59,730 nt of DNA from positions 1 through 59,730 of the forward strand of contig NZ_SOAZ01000018.1 of NCBI RefSeq assembly GCF_004364155.1, given 5' to 3'. The notes beneath the pieces were generated by a model. That model worked only from the letters and a program-made list of their open reading frames with translations. It was not told the DNA's origin and did not search any database. A program made the position numbers and the translations under genes. This DNA comes from Fonticella tunisiensis (GTDB lineage: Bacteria > Bacillota > Clostridia > Clostridiales > Caloramatoraceae). This document shows positions 47,923 through 57,302 of the stretch, piece after piece (the stretch's first letter is position 1; every line of letters begins with the position of its first letter).

Positions 47923-49806
47923 ATGGGGATAAAACCCGATGAGCTTGAACTTTTTCATAATGGAGAGAGTTATCAAAGCTATAATGTTATGGGTGCACAT
48001 ATTGTGGAAGAAGATGGAGTCACAGGCGTAAGATTTACAGTATGGGCACCCAACGCTAAAAGGGTAAGCGTAGTTGGCGATTTCAACAACTGGCATGGAA
48101 GTTCCCACGTCATGGAAAGGATAAGGAAATGGGGCATATGGTCGTTGTTTATACCAGGACTTGAGGAAGGGGATCTGTATAAGTATGAAATTGAAACTTC
48201 AAGTGGAGAGGTGTTTATGAAGGCAGATCCATATGCCTTTTTCAGTGAGGTAAGGCCTGCCACAGCTTCAAGGGTTTGTAAACTAAACAAATATGTATGG
48301 AAAAAACATACATATTTAAGGAGAAAAAGGCCAGTTCCTGTTTACGAAAAGCCTGTGCTTATATATGAAGTGCATTTAGGGTCCTGGAGGAGAAAGGAAA
48401 ATGGGGATCTTCTATCCTACAAAGAACTTGCGGAGGAGCTTGTGAATTATGCAGCTGATATGGGCTATACCCATATAGAACTGCTGCCCCTTGCAGAGCA
48501 TCCCTTTGATGGTTCATGGGGATATCAGGGGACAGGATATTACTCTATAACAAGCAGATATGGTACTCCTGAGGACTTTATGTATTTTGTTGATAAATGC
48601 CATGAAAAAGGTCTTGGGGTAATAGTAGACTGGGTTCCGGGGCACTTCTGTAAAGATGCCCATGGACTTGCAAGGTTCGATGGGACTCCACTGTTTGAAA
48701 ATGAAAATCCACTTATATCTGAAAACTATAAATGGGGTACATTAAGCTTTGATTTTGAAAAGCCCGAGGTTAGAAGTTTTCTCATATCAAATGCATATTT
48801 CCTATTCGATGTTTTTCATATCGATGGTATAAGGGTAGATGCCGTTGCAAACCTTCTTTATTTGAACTTTGAAAAGGAAGACGGCAGGTGGATCCCAAAT
48901 GAGTACGGAGGAAGCGAGAACCTTCATGCAATTGAATTTATAAAAAGGCTCAATGAAGTGATATTCAAAGATTTCCCAAATGCTATAATTGCGGCTGAGG
49001 ATTCCACTACATATCCACTTGTTACAAGGCCTTTAGAATCCGGAGGCCTTGGATTTAACTATAAGTGGAATATGGGGTGGATGAACGATACACTAAGGTA
49101 TATGGAGATGGATCCTCTATTTAGAAGTGGAAGTCACAACCTTTTAACCTTCTCCTTTGTGTATACCTTTTCTGAAAATTTTATACTGCCACTTTCTCAT
49201 GATGAAGTTGTACACGGCAAAAGTTCTCTTATAAGCAAGATGTATGGCGACTACTGGCAGAAGTTTGCATCCCTGAGGGCACTTTATGCATATATGATGG
49301 CCCATCCTGGCAAGAAACTTCTCTTTATGGGAGGAGAGTTTGGGCAGTTTATAGAGTGGAATTACAAAAGCAGCCTCGATTGGAATCTCTTAGAATATGA
49401 TATGCATAGAAATTTGCATTATTATGTAAAGACCCTTAACAACTTTTATAAAAAGCACCGAGCTCTGTGGGAGGTTGATCATGGCTGGGATGGCTTTACG
49501 TGGATAAATGCCGATGACAATACAAGAAGCATTGTTTCATTTATAAGAAAAGGCAAAAAAGCAGGGGATATGCTTATCTTCATATGTAACTTTACCCCTG
49601 TGGTTTATGAGGAATATAGAGTTGGAGTTCCACTGAACTGCAGATATAAGGAGATTTTTAACAGTGACTTAAATATTTATGGAGGTTCTGGCGTAGATAA
49701 TTCTGTTCCATTAAAGGCGGAGGGGTTTGAATGTTGTGGACAACCTTATTCAATAGTCATGAAGGTGCCACCATATGGTGCAGTGTTCCTAAAGCCGATT
49801 AAATAA
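47923..49806 (+). CDS. glgB: 1,4-alpha-glucan branching enzyme
   Basis: 627 aa, GH13 enzyme that makes alpha-1,6 branches in glycogen. The N-terminal CBM48 domain (VRFTVWAPNAKRVSVVGDFN, about 33-52) is followed by the catalytic barrel with GIRVDAVANLLY (nucleophile Asp), AAEDSTTYP (acid/base Glu) and LPLSHDEVVHGK (third Asp). A C-terminal beta domain ends the protein. I chose ATG 47923 (GGGGGG upstream). It lacks the longer N-terminal N1 domain of enterobacterial GlgB, as in most Firmicutes. First gene of glgB-glgC-glgD-glgA. Confidence 0.95.
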   Translation: MGIKPDELELFHNGESYQSYNVMGAHIVEEDGVTGVRFTVWAPNAKRVSVVGDFNNWHGSSHVMERIRKWGIWSLFIPGLEEGDLYKYEIETSSGEVFMKADPYAFFSEVRPATASRVCKLNKYVWKKHTYLRRKRPVPVYEKPVLIYEVHLGSWRRKENGDLLSYKELAEELVNYAADMGYTHIELLPLAEHPFDGSWGYQGTGYYSITSRYGTPEDFMYFVDKCHEKGLGVIVDWVPGHFCKDAHGLARFDGTPLFENENPLISENYKWGTLSFDFEKPEVRSFLISNAYFLFDVFHIDGIRVDAVANLLYLNFEKEDGRWIPNEYGGSENLHAIEFIKRLNEVIFKDFPNAIIAAEDSTTYPLVTRPLESGGLGFNYKWNMGWMNDTLRYMEMDPLFRSGSHNLLTFSFVYTFSENFILPLSHDEVVHGKSSLISKMYGDYWQKFASLRALYAYMMAHPGKKLLFMGGEFGQFIEWNYKSSLDWNLLEYDMHRNLHYYVKTLNNFYKKHRALWEVDHGWDGFTWINADDNTRSIVSFIRKGKKAGDMLIFICNFTPVVYEEYRVGVPLNCRYKEIFNSDLNIYGGSGVDNSVPLKAEGFECCGQPYSIVMKVPPYGAVFLKPIK

Positions 49807-49849
49807 AATAAAAAATTTCTGGGTAATTGGCAGAACTGGAGGGTAGGTC

Positions 49850-51013
49850 ATGAAGAAAAAAGAATGTATAGCGCTTATACTTGCAGGAGGACAGGGAAGC
49901 AGGCTTGGAAGTCTTACAAAAAATCTTGCAAAGCCCGCTGTACCCTTTGGAGGAAGGTACAGGATAATTGATTTTACATTAAGCAACTGCAGTAATTCAG
50001 ACATAGATACAGTGGGGGTGCTTACTCAGTACCAGCCCCTTGTATTAAATTCATATATAGGAATAGGCAGCCCGTGGAATCTTGACAGAAACAACGGAGG
50101 CGTTACTCTCCTTCCTCCCTATACGGATACTGAAGGGAGAAAATGGTTTAGAGGAACAGCAGATGCAATATATCAGAATATATTTTATGTAAACCAATTC
50201 GATCCTGATTATGTTCTTGTGCTTTCAGGAGACCATATATACAAGATGGATTATTCGAAAATGCTAGCCTTCCATAAGAAGAAGGGGGCGGATGCTACAA
50301 TATCAGTTATTGAAGTATCGTGGGATGAGGCCAGCAGGTTTGGGATAATGAATACTGAACGAGATGGAAGAATCATAGAGTTTGAAGAAAAGCCAAAGGT
50401 TCCAAGAAGCAACCTTGCTTCCATGGGAATATATATTTTCAACTGGAAACTGCTTAGGGATTTCCTTATAGAGGACAGCAAAAATGAAAATTCAAGCCAT
50501 GATTTTGGAAAAAACATAATCCCTTCCATGCTTAAGGATGGAAGAAGGATGTTTGCATATAGATTTAAGGGGTACTGGAGGGATGTCGGAACCATTGAAA
50601 GCTTTTATGAAGTTAACATGGATCTCATTTCTGACAGTTCTGAACTGGATATTTACGATTCAAACTGGAAGATATATTCTGAAAATTCCACTCAGCCTCC
50701 CCATTATGCAGGTCCAGATGCATCAGTCAAGTGTTCCCTTATTAATGAAGGCTGTGTAGTATTTGGAGAAGTGGAAAATTCAATACTCTTTCAGGGAGTT
50801 TACGTAGGAAAGAATGTAAAGATAAAGAATTCTCTTATTATGCCTGGTGCAAGGATAATGGATAATGCTACACTTGACAGGGTAATTGTTGGAGAAGGTA
50901 GCATTGTAAGGGAAGGAGTAAAGCTTATCGGAGGAAAGGAGCATAAGCAGACAGAAAACTACGATGTCTCCGATACTGGAATAATAGTTATAGGTGAAAA
51001 CACTGTGATTTAA
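49850..51013 (+). CDS. glgC: Glucose-1-phosphate adenylyltransferase, catalytic subunit
   Basis: 387 aa, makes ADP-glucose from glucose-1-phosphate and ATP. N-terminal nucleotidyltransferase motif [17 protein letters not shown] (about 8-24), catalytic Asp in [10 protein letters not shown], glucose-1-phosphate loop [15 protein letters not shown] and a left-handed beta-helix C-terminus with hexapeptide repeats. All catalytic residues are kept, unlike GlgD downstream. ATG 49850 follows GGAGGGTAGG. Confidence 0.96.
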   Translation: MKKKECIALILAGGQGSRLGSLTKNLAKPAVPFGGRYRIIDFTLSNCSNSDIDTVGVLTQYQPLVLNSYIGIGSPWNLDRNNGGVTLLPPYTDTEGRKWFRGTADAIYQNIFYVNQFDPDYVLVLSGDHIYKMDYSKMLAFHKKKGADATISVIEVSWDEASRFGIMNTERDGRIIEFEEKPKVPRSNLASMGIYIFNWKLLRDFLIEDSKNENSSHDFGKNIIPSMLKDGRRMFAYRFKGYWRDVGTIESFYEVNMDLISDSSELDIYDSNWKIYSENSTQPPHYAGPDASVKCSLINEGCVVFGEVENSILFQGVYVGKNVKIKNSLIMPGARIMDNATLDRVIVGEGSIVREGVKLIGGKEHKQTENYDVSDTGIIVIGENTVI

Positions 51014-51081
51014 TGAATTGTGATGGTTTTATTTTCAAAAGATGCTGAGATGATTTATAAAAACGGGTTGGGGTGAAATAG

Positions 51082-52200
51082 ATGAATGAAGTGTTAGGAA
51101 TCATCAACGACGCAAGATATGATTATAATCTTAAGGAGATAGGAAATTACCGTTCCATGGCCTCAATCCCCTTTGGGGGAAGGTACAGGATGATCGATTT
51201 TGTGCTTTCAAACATGATAAATTCAGGGATTCAAAACGTTGGAATACTCGTTCAGAGGAATTATCGATCGATTATAGGACATTTGCGCTCACCCAAGGAA
51301 TGGGATCTCGACAGGAAAAGAGATGGGCTTTTTATACTTCCACCTGGATATGATTTCGGAATACCAGGGGCTTTAATGGGGGATCTTCAAGTAATACACA
51401 GTAATCTCGATTATATAGCAAGGTGTAAACAGAAAGAAGTTATAATATCCGGTGTAAACATACTCTGCAATATAAACTACAGTGAGGCACTGAGATTTCA
51501 CATGGAGAATCGTAACGATATTACGGTAATCTACAAGGATATGGGAGATGATATGAGGGATTTATCGATGTGTACCAATCTTGAGGTTGGAGATGATGGA
51601 AGAATACTTGATATGGAAGTAGGTCCCGATGAAAGTATAGGAACCGCCATGTCAATGAATATGTATATATTAAGTAAGAAGCTTCTTGCCAAGATTACCC
51701 AGAGATGCATATCAAGGGGAAAAACTGATTTTGTCAAAAACGGAATAATAGAAAACATAGGAAAGCTTAAAATATACGGCTTTAAATTCGATGGCTATGT
51801 TGCACACGTCAATTCGATTCAGGATTATTACAGATACAGCATGGAGCTTTTAAACACCGATAAATGGCACGAGATATTTTTTAAGAATGGAAGAATATAT
51901 ACAAAGGCAATGGACAACGGTCCTGCAAAATATATGAAGGGTTCAACGGTTAAAAACTCCTTAATAGCGAATGGATGTATAATAGAAGGTAATGTTGAAA
52001 ACAGCATACTTTTTAGAAAGGTTAAAGTTCATAAGGGAGCACAGATTAAAAACAGCATCGTGATGCAAAACTGTGAAATAGGGGAGGAAGCCATACTCGA
52101 AAATGTAATTCTTGATAAAGACAGCAAAATTACTAAGGGGCGCCACATTACGGGTTCTGATGGCTTTCCGATTGTAATAGAGAAAAAAACAGTTATATAA
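51082..52200 (+). CDS. glgD: Glucose-1-phosphate adenylyltransferase subunit GlgD
   Basis: 372 aa, homologous to GlgC but lacking the N-terminal pyrophosphorylase glycine loop: it begins MNEVLGIINDARYDYNLKEI instead of [10 protein letters not shown]. The SGDH catalytic region is SGVNILCNINYSE, so it is unlikely to be active alone. In Firmicutes GlgD forms a heteromer with GlgC and raises its activity. The C-terminal beta-helix is kept. Located 68 bp after glgC, RBS GGGGTG. Confidence 0.94.
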   Translation: MNEVLGIINDARYDYNLKEIGNYRSMASIPFGGRYRMIDFVLSNMINSGIQNVGILVQRNYRSIIGHLRSPKEWDLDRKRDGLFILPPGYDFGIPGALMGDLQVIHSNLDYIARCKQKEVIISGVNILCNINYSEALRFHMENRNDITVIYKDMGDDMRDLSMCTNLEVGDDGRILDMEVGPDESIGTAMSMNMYILSKKLLAKITQRCISRGKTDFVKNGIIENIGKLKIYGFKFDGYVAHVNSIQDYYRYSMELLNTDKWHEIFFKNGRIYTKAMDNGPAKYMKGSTVKNSLIANGCIIEGNVENSILFRKVKVHKGAQIKNSIVMQNCEIGEEAILENVILDKDSKITKGRHITGSDGFPIVIEKKTVI

Positions 52201-52214
52201 CAGGGGGATATGAA

Positions 52215-53639
52215 ATGAATATACTTTTTGCAGCTTCAGAAGGGGTTCCGTTTATAAAGACAGGGGGACTTGCAGATGTTATAGGATCCCTTCCAAAGGC
52301 TTTAAAGAAATACGGGCTGGACGTAAGGGTGATGCTTCCAAAACATGGAGGCATACAAGAGAGTTTCAAGGAAAAGATGACGACCAGACAGGTAATTAAC
52401 GTACCTTTAAGCTGGAGAAATCAATATTGCGGAATACAGGAAATGGAGTATGATGGTGTTCACTTTTATTTCATAGACAACGAATATTACTTTAAGCGTG
52501 AAGGGCTTTACGGATATAACGATGATCCCGAAAGATATGCATTTTTCTCTAAGGCAGTTTTAGAATCCCTTCCCCACCTCGGTTTTAAGCCCCATATACT
52601 TCACTGCCATGATTGGCATACTGGACTTTTAAGCGTATTTTTAAAGGCGCATTATGGAGGGAATCCTTTCTATAGCGATATAAAAACGGTTTTTACAATC
52701 CACAATCTCCACTATCAGGGAGTGTTCTCAAAAAGTATACTTGGGGATATATTAGGACTTGGGGATGAGTACTTCAACATTGACGGGCTGGAATACTACG
52801 GATCTGTAAACTGCCTGAAGGGTGGCCTTGTATTTTCAGATAAGCTAACAACTGTTAGCAAAACCTATGCAGGTGAGATCAAATACCCCTACTTTGGAGA
52901 AGGGCTTGATGGAATACTTAGAAAGAGGCAATGTGATTTAACAGGAATATTAAACGGAATAGATTATGATGAGTACAATCCGTATACCGATAGGTTTATA
53001 TACGCAGTTTATGAAAATGGAGCTGAAAATAAAAAGGAGAATAAAATAAGGCTTCAGCAGGAACTGGGGCTTCCACAGAGGGACGTTCCCCTGATGGGAA
53101 TGGTAACAAGGCTTGTAGATTCAAAGGGGCTCGATTTAGTTAATTGTGTATTAAATGAAATACTCGATATGGATGTTCAAATGGTGGTTTTAGGGACGGG
53201 AGAAAAAAAATACGAGGATATGTTTAAATATTATGCTTATAGATATTGTGATAAGATGTCAGCAAACATAAGGTTTGATAACACCCTTGCCCACAGGATC
53301 TATGCAGCATCGGACCTTTTCCTTATGCCCTCACGCTTTGAACCCTGTGGCCTTGGACAGATAATAGCTCTGAGGTATGGAAGCCTTCCTATAGTCAGGG
53401 AAACGGGTGGGCTTAAGGACACGGTAGTGCCCTACAATGAATATACAGAAGAGGGGAATGGTTTTAGTTTTACAAATTATAACGCCCACGATATGCTCTA
53501 TACCATAAGGCGTGCTGTAGGATTTTATTACGACAAAGATAAATGGAACAGAATTGTAAAAAATGCGATGGATAGCAACTTTAGCTGGGAAAGGTCGGCA
53601 GGAGAGTATGAAAAGCTTTATAGAAGCATGATAAAATAG
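52215..53639 (+). CDS. glgA: Glycogen synthase (ADP-glucose)
   Basis: 474-aa GT5 glycosyltransferase extending alpha-1,4-glucan with ADP-glucose. N-terminal KTGGLADVIGSLPKAL (about 17-32) binds ADP-glucose. ILHCHDWHTGLL near 130 and the C-terminal FLMPSRFEPCGLGQI (Glu of the EX7E motif) are intact. ATG 52215 follows GGGGGAT, 14 bp after glgD. No glgP or amylase gene is adjacent, so degradation must be encoded elsewhere. Confidence 0.96.
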   Translation: MNILFAASEGVPFIKTGGLADVIGSLPKALKKYGLDVRVMLPKHGGIQESFKEKMTTRQVINVPLSWRNQYCGIQEMEYDGVHFYFIDNEYYFKREGLYGYNDDPERYAFFSKAVLESLPHLGFKPHILHCHDWHTGLLSVFLKAHYGGNPFYSDIKTVFTIHNLHYQGVFSKSILGDILGLGDEYFNIDGLEYYGSVNCLKGGLVFSDKLTTVSKTYAGEIKYPYFGEGLDGILRKRQCDLTGILNGIDYDEYNPYTDRFIYAVYENGAENKKENKIRLQQELGLPQRDVPLMGMVTRLVDSKGLDLVNCVLNEILDMDVQMVVLGTGEKKYEDMFKYYAYRYCDKMSANIRFDNTLAHRIYAASDLFLMPSRFEPCGLGQIIALRYGSLPIVRETGGLKDTVVPYNEYTEEGNGFSFTNYNAHDMLYTIRRAVGFYYDKDKWNRIVKNAMDSNFSWERSAGEYEKLYRSMIK

Positions 53640-53664
53640 AAAGGCCTGTGCCTTTCTATTTTAT
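53636..53664 (+). terminator. Terminator of the glycogen operon
   Basis: ATAGAAAGGC-CTGT-GCCTTTCTAT stem followed by TTTAT; it overlaps the glgA stop codon. Confidence 0.9.
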
Positions 53665-53712
53665 CGTTCATCCACTTTCTTCATATTATTTTTGTGCACA
53701 TTTTTATATCAT

Positions 53713-53752
53713 GAGAAGAAACAGGAATTATAAAATCCCTGTTTCTTCTCAC
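53713..53752. terminator. Hairpin of unclear role
   Basis: GAGAAGAAACAGG / CCTGTTTCTTCTC, 13-bp stem with AT-rich loop. No long T-run follows. It lies just before the decayed gene and might have ended or attenuated its transcript. Confidence 0.55.
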
Positions 53753-53821
53753 TAAAAATAGATTAGAGGAAGAGCATTTGAAAGCATTAAACTTAAAAAT
53801 AAATATGAACAGACTGCGGTC

Positions 53822-53990
53822 AAAGATGGTGAACAGAGATAACTCTGAAAGCATTTAGCTTCTTAGAGAGGTTTTTGTTATCTGCATATGTTTATGAAGT
53901 ATTAAGGATTTATCTGTTTTGATGCACTGAAAGCCTGTCTTACTGTAGGCACAGTCTCTGAAGCTCCTAAAATAAGAGCGATGGAGAACA
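53822..53990 (+). pseudogene. Remnant of a trpE/pabB-like gene (anthranilate or aminodeoxychorismate synthase component I)
   Basis: In one frame 53918-53986 reads FDALKACLTVGTVSEAPKIRAME in two pieces: FDALKACLTVG and TVSEAPKIRAME. That is the conserved C-terminal motif of TrpE/PabB (FDALKA...GTVSGAPK.RAMEII), with Gly to Glu in SGAPK. Just upstream, in another frame, LERF (53863-53874) and AYVYEV echo the IERYSHVMHIVSEV segment, with stops and shifts between. Further upstream MVNRDN may correspond to LVRNDIG. Only about 170 bp remains, with several frameshifts. It sits ahead of aroA, which uses the same pathway. Confidence 0.7.
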
Positions 53991-54182
53991 ATCCATCAAA
54001 CCTGATAGATTCTGTACATTGATGACATCCCTAAGAGAAATAGCTAAAATAAATGGTAGGAGTTAAAGCCGAGACAAACCACTAAAATCAATGTGGAGGC
54101 AAAACAAGATTCTATGCTTTTGCAGGAGAATTGCTGAATTTGCTTCTTTATATTTAGGAAATAGAAGGGAGGAACTCAGGGT
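53991..54182 (+). other. Region between the trpE remnant and aroA, with a short coupled frame
   Basis: A frame of 31 codons from ATG 54091 ends in a TGA that overlaps the aroA TTG start by 2 nt. Its sequence (MWRQNKILCFCRRIAEFA, then SLYLGNRREELRV) is not recognised and ATG 54091 has no RBS. It may be the last part of another decayed gene of the pathway. Confidence 0.35.
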
Positions 54183-55466
54183 TTGAACTGTGTAAGAATC
54201 ACACCATCGAAGCTGCAGGGAAAAGTAAAGATTCCCCCATCGAAAAGCCTTTGCCATAGAGCAATTATAGCTGCAGGACTTGCCAGTGGAATAAGTCATA
54301 TAGAGAATGTGATATTTTCTGAGGATATTACAGCTACCTGTAATGGTATGAAAGCGTTAGGAGTAGAGATTCAAAAGAACCGCAGCGGTTTGGTGATAAA
54401 AGGGGCACAGCCGCTGCATCTAAGGGAAGAAGAAATTAATTGTATTGAATCTGGCTCAACTTTACGTTTTTTAATTCCCATTGCTCTTTTGACAGGGGAG
54501 AAGATCACGTTCCAGGGTAGAGGTAGTCTAACAAGTCGGCCCCTAACTCCTTATTATAAAATCTTTGAAAAACAAAACATATATTATAGCAGTCAAGAAG
54601 GGCTACCCCTTACTTTACAGGGATATCTTGCGCCGGGAGATTACGAAATAGCAGGAAATATAAGTTCTCAATTTATTACAGGGCTTCTATTTGCACTTCC
54701 ACTTTTAGAGGGAGATTCCAGGGTTATTATCACCACTGAATTGGAGTCCAAAGGATATGTTGATTTAACCCTGGATGTTTTACGCGAGTTTTTCATAAGG
54801 GTTGAAAATCGTCGTTATAGAGAGTTTTACATTCCAGGGAATCAAAAATATGTTGCAAAGAATTATAAGGTGGAAGGAGACTTTTCTCAAGCAGCCTTCT
54901 GGCTGGCAGCAGGAATACTTGGAGGACAGGTTGAATGTACTGATTTAAATAGGAATTCCCTTCAAGGGGATAAAGTCATTGTAGACATTATCAAGGAAAT
55001 GGGAGGAAATATATCCATAGAGGGGGATACAATCACAACAAGGGCTTCAAGGACAAAGGGGATTACCATTGATGCTTCCCAGTGTCCTGACCTTGTACCA
55101 ATCTTGACAGTTTTAGGGGCACTCAGTGAGGGGACGACTGAAATTATCAATGCAGGAAGACTTCGAATAAAGGAATCTGACCGATTAAAGGCGATTGCTA
55201 CAGAGCTAAATAAATTAGGTGCAGAGGTAAAAGAAGAGTCGGAAGGCTTAGTGATTCATGGAAAAGAGCAGTTAAGAGGAGGAACAGTGGATAGTTGGAA
55301 TGATCATCGTATAGCGATGGCACTTTCTATTGCTTCCATAAAATGCACTGAACCGGTGGAGATCATAAACAGCGGTGCTGTAAAAAAATCCTATCCTGAA
55401 TTTTTTAAAGACTTTTTAATGTTAGGAGGAATTGTAAATGAGTGGAGTATGGGGGCAAAGGATTAA
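54183..55466 (+). CDS. aroA: 3-phosphoshikimate 1-carboxyvinyltransferase (EPSP synthase)
   Basis: 427 aa, joins shikimate-3-phosphate and phosphoenolpyruvate; the target of glyphosate. Motifs: PPSKSLCHRAIIAAGLASG (about 16-34), GSTLRFLIP and ESDRLKAIATEL, with catalytic WNDHRIAMAL near 395. The start is TTG 54183, 10 nt after GGGAGG. It overlaps the aroC start by 29 nt and lies in an aroA-aroC-aroK operon. The residue after Lys-Ser (Leu-Cys-His) rather than the more usual Ile-Thr-His-Arg is typical of Clostridia. Confidence 0.94.
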   Translation: MNCVRITPSKLQGKVKIPPSKSLCHRAIIAAGLASGISHIENVIFSEDITATCNGMKALGVEIQKNRSGLVIKGAQPLHLREEEINCIESGSTLRFLIPIALLTGEKITFQGRGSLTSRPLTPYYKIFEKQNIYYSSQEGLPLTLQGYLAPGDYEIAGNISSQFITGLLFALPLLEGDSRVIITTELESKGYVDLTLDVLREFFIRVENRRYREFYIPGNQKYVAKNYKVEGDFSQAAFWLAAGILGGQVECTDLNRNSLQGDKVIVDIIKEMGGNISIEGDTITTRASRTKGITIDASQCPDLVPILTVLGALSEGTTEIINAGRLRIKESDRLKAIATELNKLGAEVKEESEGLVIHGKEQLRGGTVDSWNDHRIAMALSIASIKCTEPVEIINSGAVKKSYPEFFKDFLMLGGIVNEWSMGAKD

Positions 55467-56517
55467 GTTTTCAATTTTTGGAGAATCTCATGGAAAAGCA
55501 ATAGGGATAACTATTGATGGACTTCCGCCTGGAATAAACCTTGATTTGGAGGAGATTGAATTTGAGATGGGGAGAAGGGCCCCTGGAAAAAATGAATTTT
55601 CTACTCCAAGGAAGGAAAAGGATAGTTTTGAAATATTGAGCGGATATTTTAATGATCATACTACAGGGGCTCCACTATGCGCTGTTATATGGAATGGCGA
55701 TCAGCATTCAAAGGACTATGAGCAGCTGAAAAACGTTTTACGGCCGGGACATGCAGATTATACAGGCTATGTCAAATATGCAGGATTTAATGACTATAGA
55801 GGGGGAGGACATTTTTCCGGACGTTTAACTGCTCCTCTGGTCTTTGCAGGAGCTGTGGCAAAGCAGATTTTAGCTAAAAGAGAGATTTTTATTGGAAGTC
55901 ATATCTACCATATAGGAGGGATATATGACGTTCCTTTTGATAAAGTAAGAATAGAACCTCAGCTTTTGAGAGAACTTAGAAGAAACAGTTTTCCCGTGTT
56001 AGATGAAAAAAAAGGCCAGGAAATGAAAAATTTGATATTGGAAACAAAAAAAGAGCTGGATTCTATTGGTGGAGTGATAGAGGCGGCAGCGGTGAATTTG
56101 CCGGCAGGTTTAGGTTCTCCTTTTTTCGATTCTGTAGAAAGCAATCTAGCACATCTATTATTTTCTATTCCTGCGGTGAAAGGAGTAGAATTTGGAACAG
56201 GTTTTGAGATTGCAAAAATGAAGGGCTCTCAGGCTAATGATGAGTATTACATAGAAAATGGAAAAGTAAAGACATTTACAAATCATAACGGAGGAATATT
56301 AGGAGGAATTACAAGTGGAATGCCCTTAATTTTTAGAGCTGCTTTTAAACCTACAGCTTCTATAGGAAAGATTCAAAAAACCATTGATATATCTAAAAAA
56401 GAGAGTACACAGTTGCAAGTGAAAGGACGTCACGATCCCTGTATTGTACAAAGGGCCATACCCGTAGTGGAAGCTGTAACAGCCATGGCTATTTTAGATT
56501 TACTGTATTCCAATTAA
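55438..56517 (+). CDS. aroC: Chorismate synthase
   Basis: 359 aa, converts EPSP to chorismate using reduced FMN. Motifs: FGESHGKAIG (about 14-23), RRAPG, RPGHADYTG (about 101-109), RGGGHFSGRLTA (about 121-132) and KPTASIGKIQKT. It starts within the end of aroA (29-nt overlap; ATG 55438 after AGGAGG). Chorismate is the branch point to tryptophan, tyrosine, phenylalanine and folate p-aminobenzoate, linking this operon to the folate operon at 28 kb. Confidence 0.95.
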   Translation: MSGVWGQRIKFSIFGESHGKAIGITIDGLPPGINLDLEEIEFEMGRRAPGKNEFSTPRKEKDSFEILSGYFNDHTTGAPLCAVIWNGDQHSKDYEQLKNVLRPGHADYTGYVKYAGFNDYRGGGHFSGRLTAPLVFAGAVAKQILAKREIFIGSHIYHIGGIYDVPFDKVRIEPQLLRELRRNSFPVLDEKKGQEMKNLILETKKELDSIGGVIEAAAVNLPAGLGSPFFDSVESNLAHLLFSIPAVKGVEFGTGFEIAKMKGSQANDEYYIENGKVKTFTNHNGGILGGITSGMPLIFRAAFKPTASIGKIQKTIDISKKESTQLQVKGRHDPCIVQRAIPVVEAVTAMAILDLLYSN

Positions 56518-56533
56518 GGTTTTAAGGTGTGGG

Positions 56534-56680
56534 ATGCAAATGAAGGAGTTGTTAGAATTAAGGAAAGAGATGCATCAAATGACAGGTATACCTCCAATAA
56601 CTAGATTATTGAAAGTGTTTTTAAGGAGGGAGAAGGTATGGGAAAAAGAATGGATACCAATAAAAACATCGTATTTATAG
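56534..56680 (+). CDS. Short frame between aroC and aroK, doubtful
   Basis: 48 codons: MQMKELLELRKEMHQMTGIP, then PITRLLKVFLRREKVW and a tail. It overlaps aroK by 43 nt in another frame. The start resembles the first helix of AroQ-type chorismate mutases (ELRKEID), so it could be a remnant of one, but the rest does not match. RBS is weak. Confidence 0.3.
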   Translation: MQMKELLELRKEMHQMTGIPPITRLLKVFLRREKVWEKEWIPIKTSYL

Positions 56681-57171
56681 GAATGCCGGGTTGCGGTAAA
56701 TCCAGTATAGGAAAGATTGTTGCGGAAAGACTTAAGCTGCCTTTTTATGATGTGGATGAGTACATCGAAAAAAAAGCAGGAAAGACAATCAAGGAGATTT
56801 TTCAGCATGGAGAAGAGCATTTTAGAAGAATAGAAAGCGAAGCCATAAGGGAAATCAGTCAAAATCGTCCCTCGGTGATATCTACCGGAGGGGGAGCAGT
56901 AAAGGTTCCTCTCAATATGAAAATATTACGGGAAAATTCAGTCATATTCTTTATAAACCGGCCGATAGAGAAGATACTTCAGGATATCGATATATCTGTA
57001 CGACCTCTTTTGGCAGGAGATGCGTCAAAGATTTATGAGCTTTATCAGGAAAGATATCCCTTGTACAAGAAGTATTGCGATATTGAGGTTATGAATGATA
57101 GGGAGTTTCAGGATGTTGTAAATAAAATCATTCGTTTTTTAGGGAAAATGCTGTATGATGGTTTAGAGTAG
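56638..57171 (+). CDS. aroK: Shikimate kinase
   Basis: 177 aa, phosphorylates shikimate with ATP. P-loop GMPGCGKSSIG (about 15-25), shikimate-binding DVDEYIE (about 39-45), STGGGAVKV (about 82-90) and the lid RPLLAGD (about 120-126). ATG 56638 follows AAGGAGGGAGAAGG. Last gene of the aroA-aroC-aroK operon. The other shikimate genes (aroF, aroB, aroD/Q, aroE) are not in the window. Confidence 0.93.
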   Translation: MGKRMDTNKNIVFIGMPGCGKSSIGKIVAERLKLPFYDVDEYIEKKAGKTIKEIFQHGEEHFRRIESEAIREISQNRPSVISTGGGAVKVPLNMKILRENSVIFFINRPIEKILQDIDISVRPLLAGDASKIYELYQERYPLYKKYCDIEVMNDREFQDVVNKIIRFLGKMLYDGLE

Positions 57172-57302
57172 CTAGAACTTCTATCAGTTTATTATCCACG
57201 GCTTATTACTGCTAAAAATGTTCCAGCAATTTTTAGTTTTAAAGATAATGATATAATGGGGATATACTAATAAATGAAAACGAAAAAATGGAGGATTGCG
57301 TT

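Noticed and set aside
53760-54180. T-box riboswitch ahead of the aro operon
   Set aside because: The conserved T-box sequence (GGGTGGNACCGCG) is absent; the stretch is better explained by a trpE/pabB remnant.
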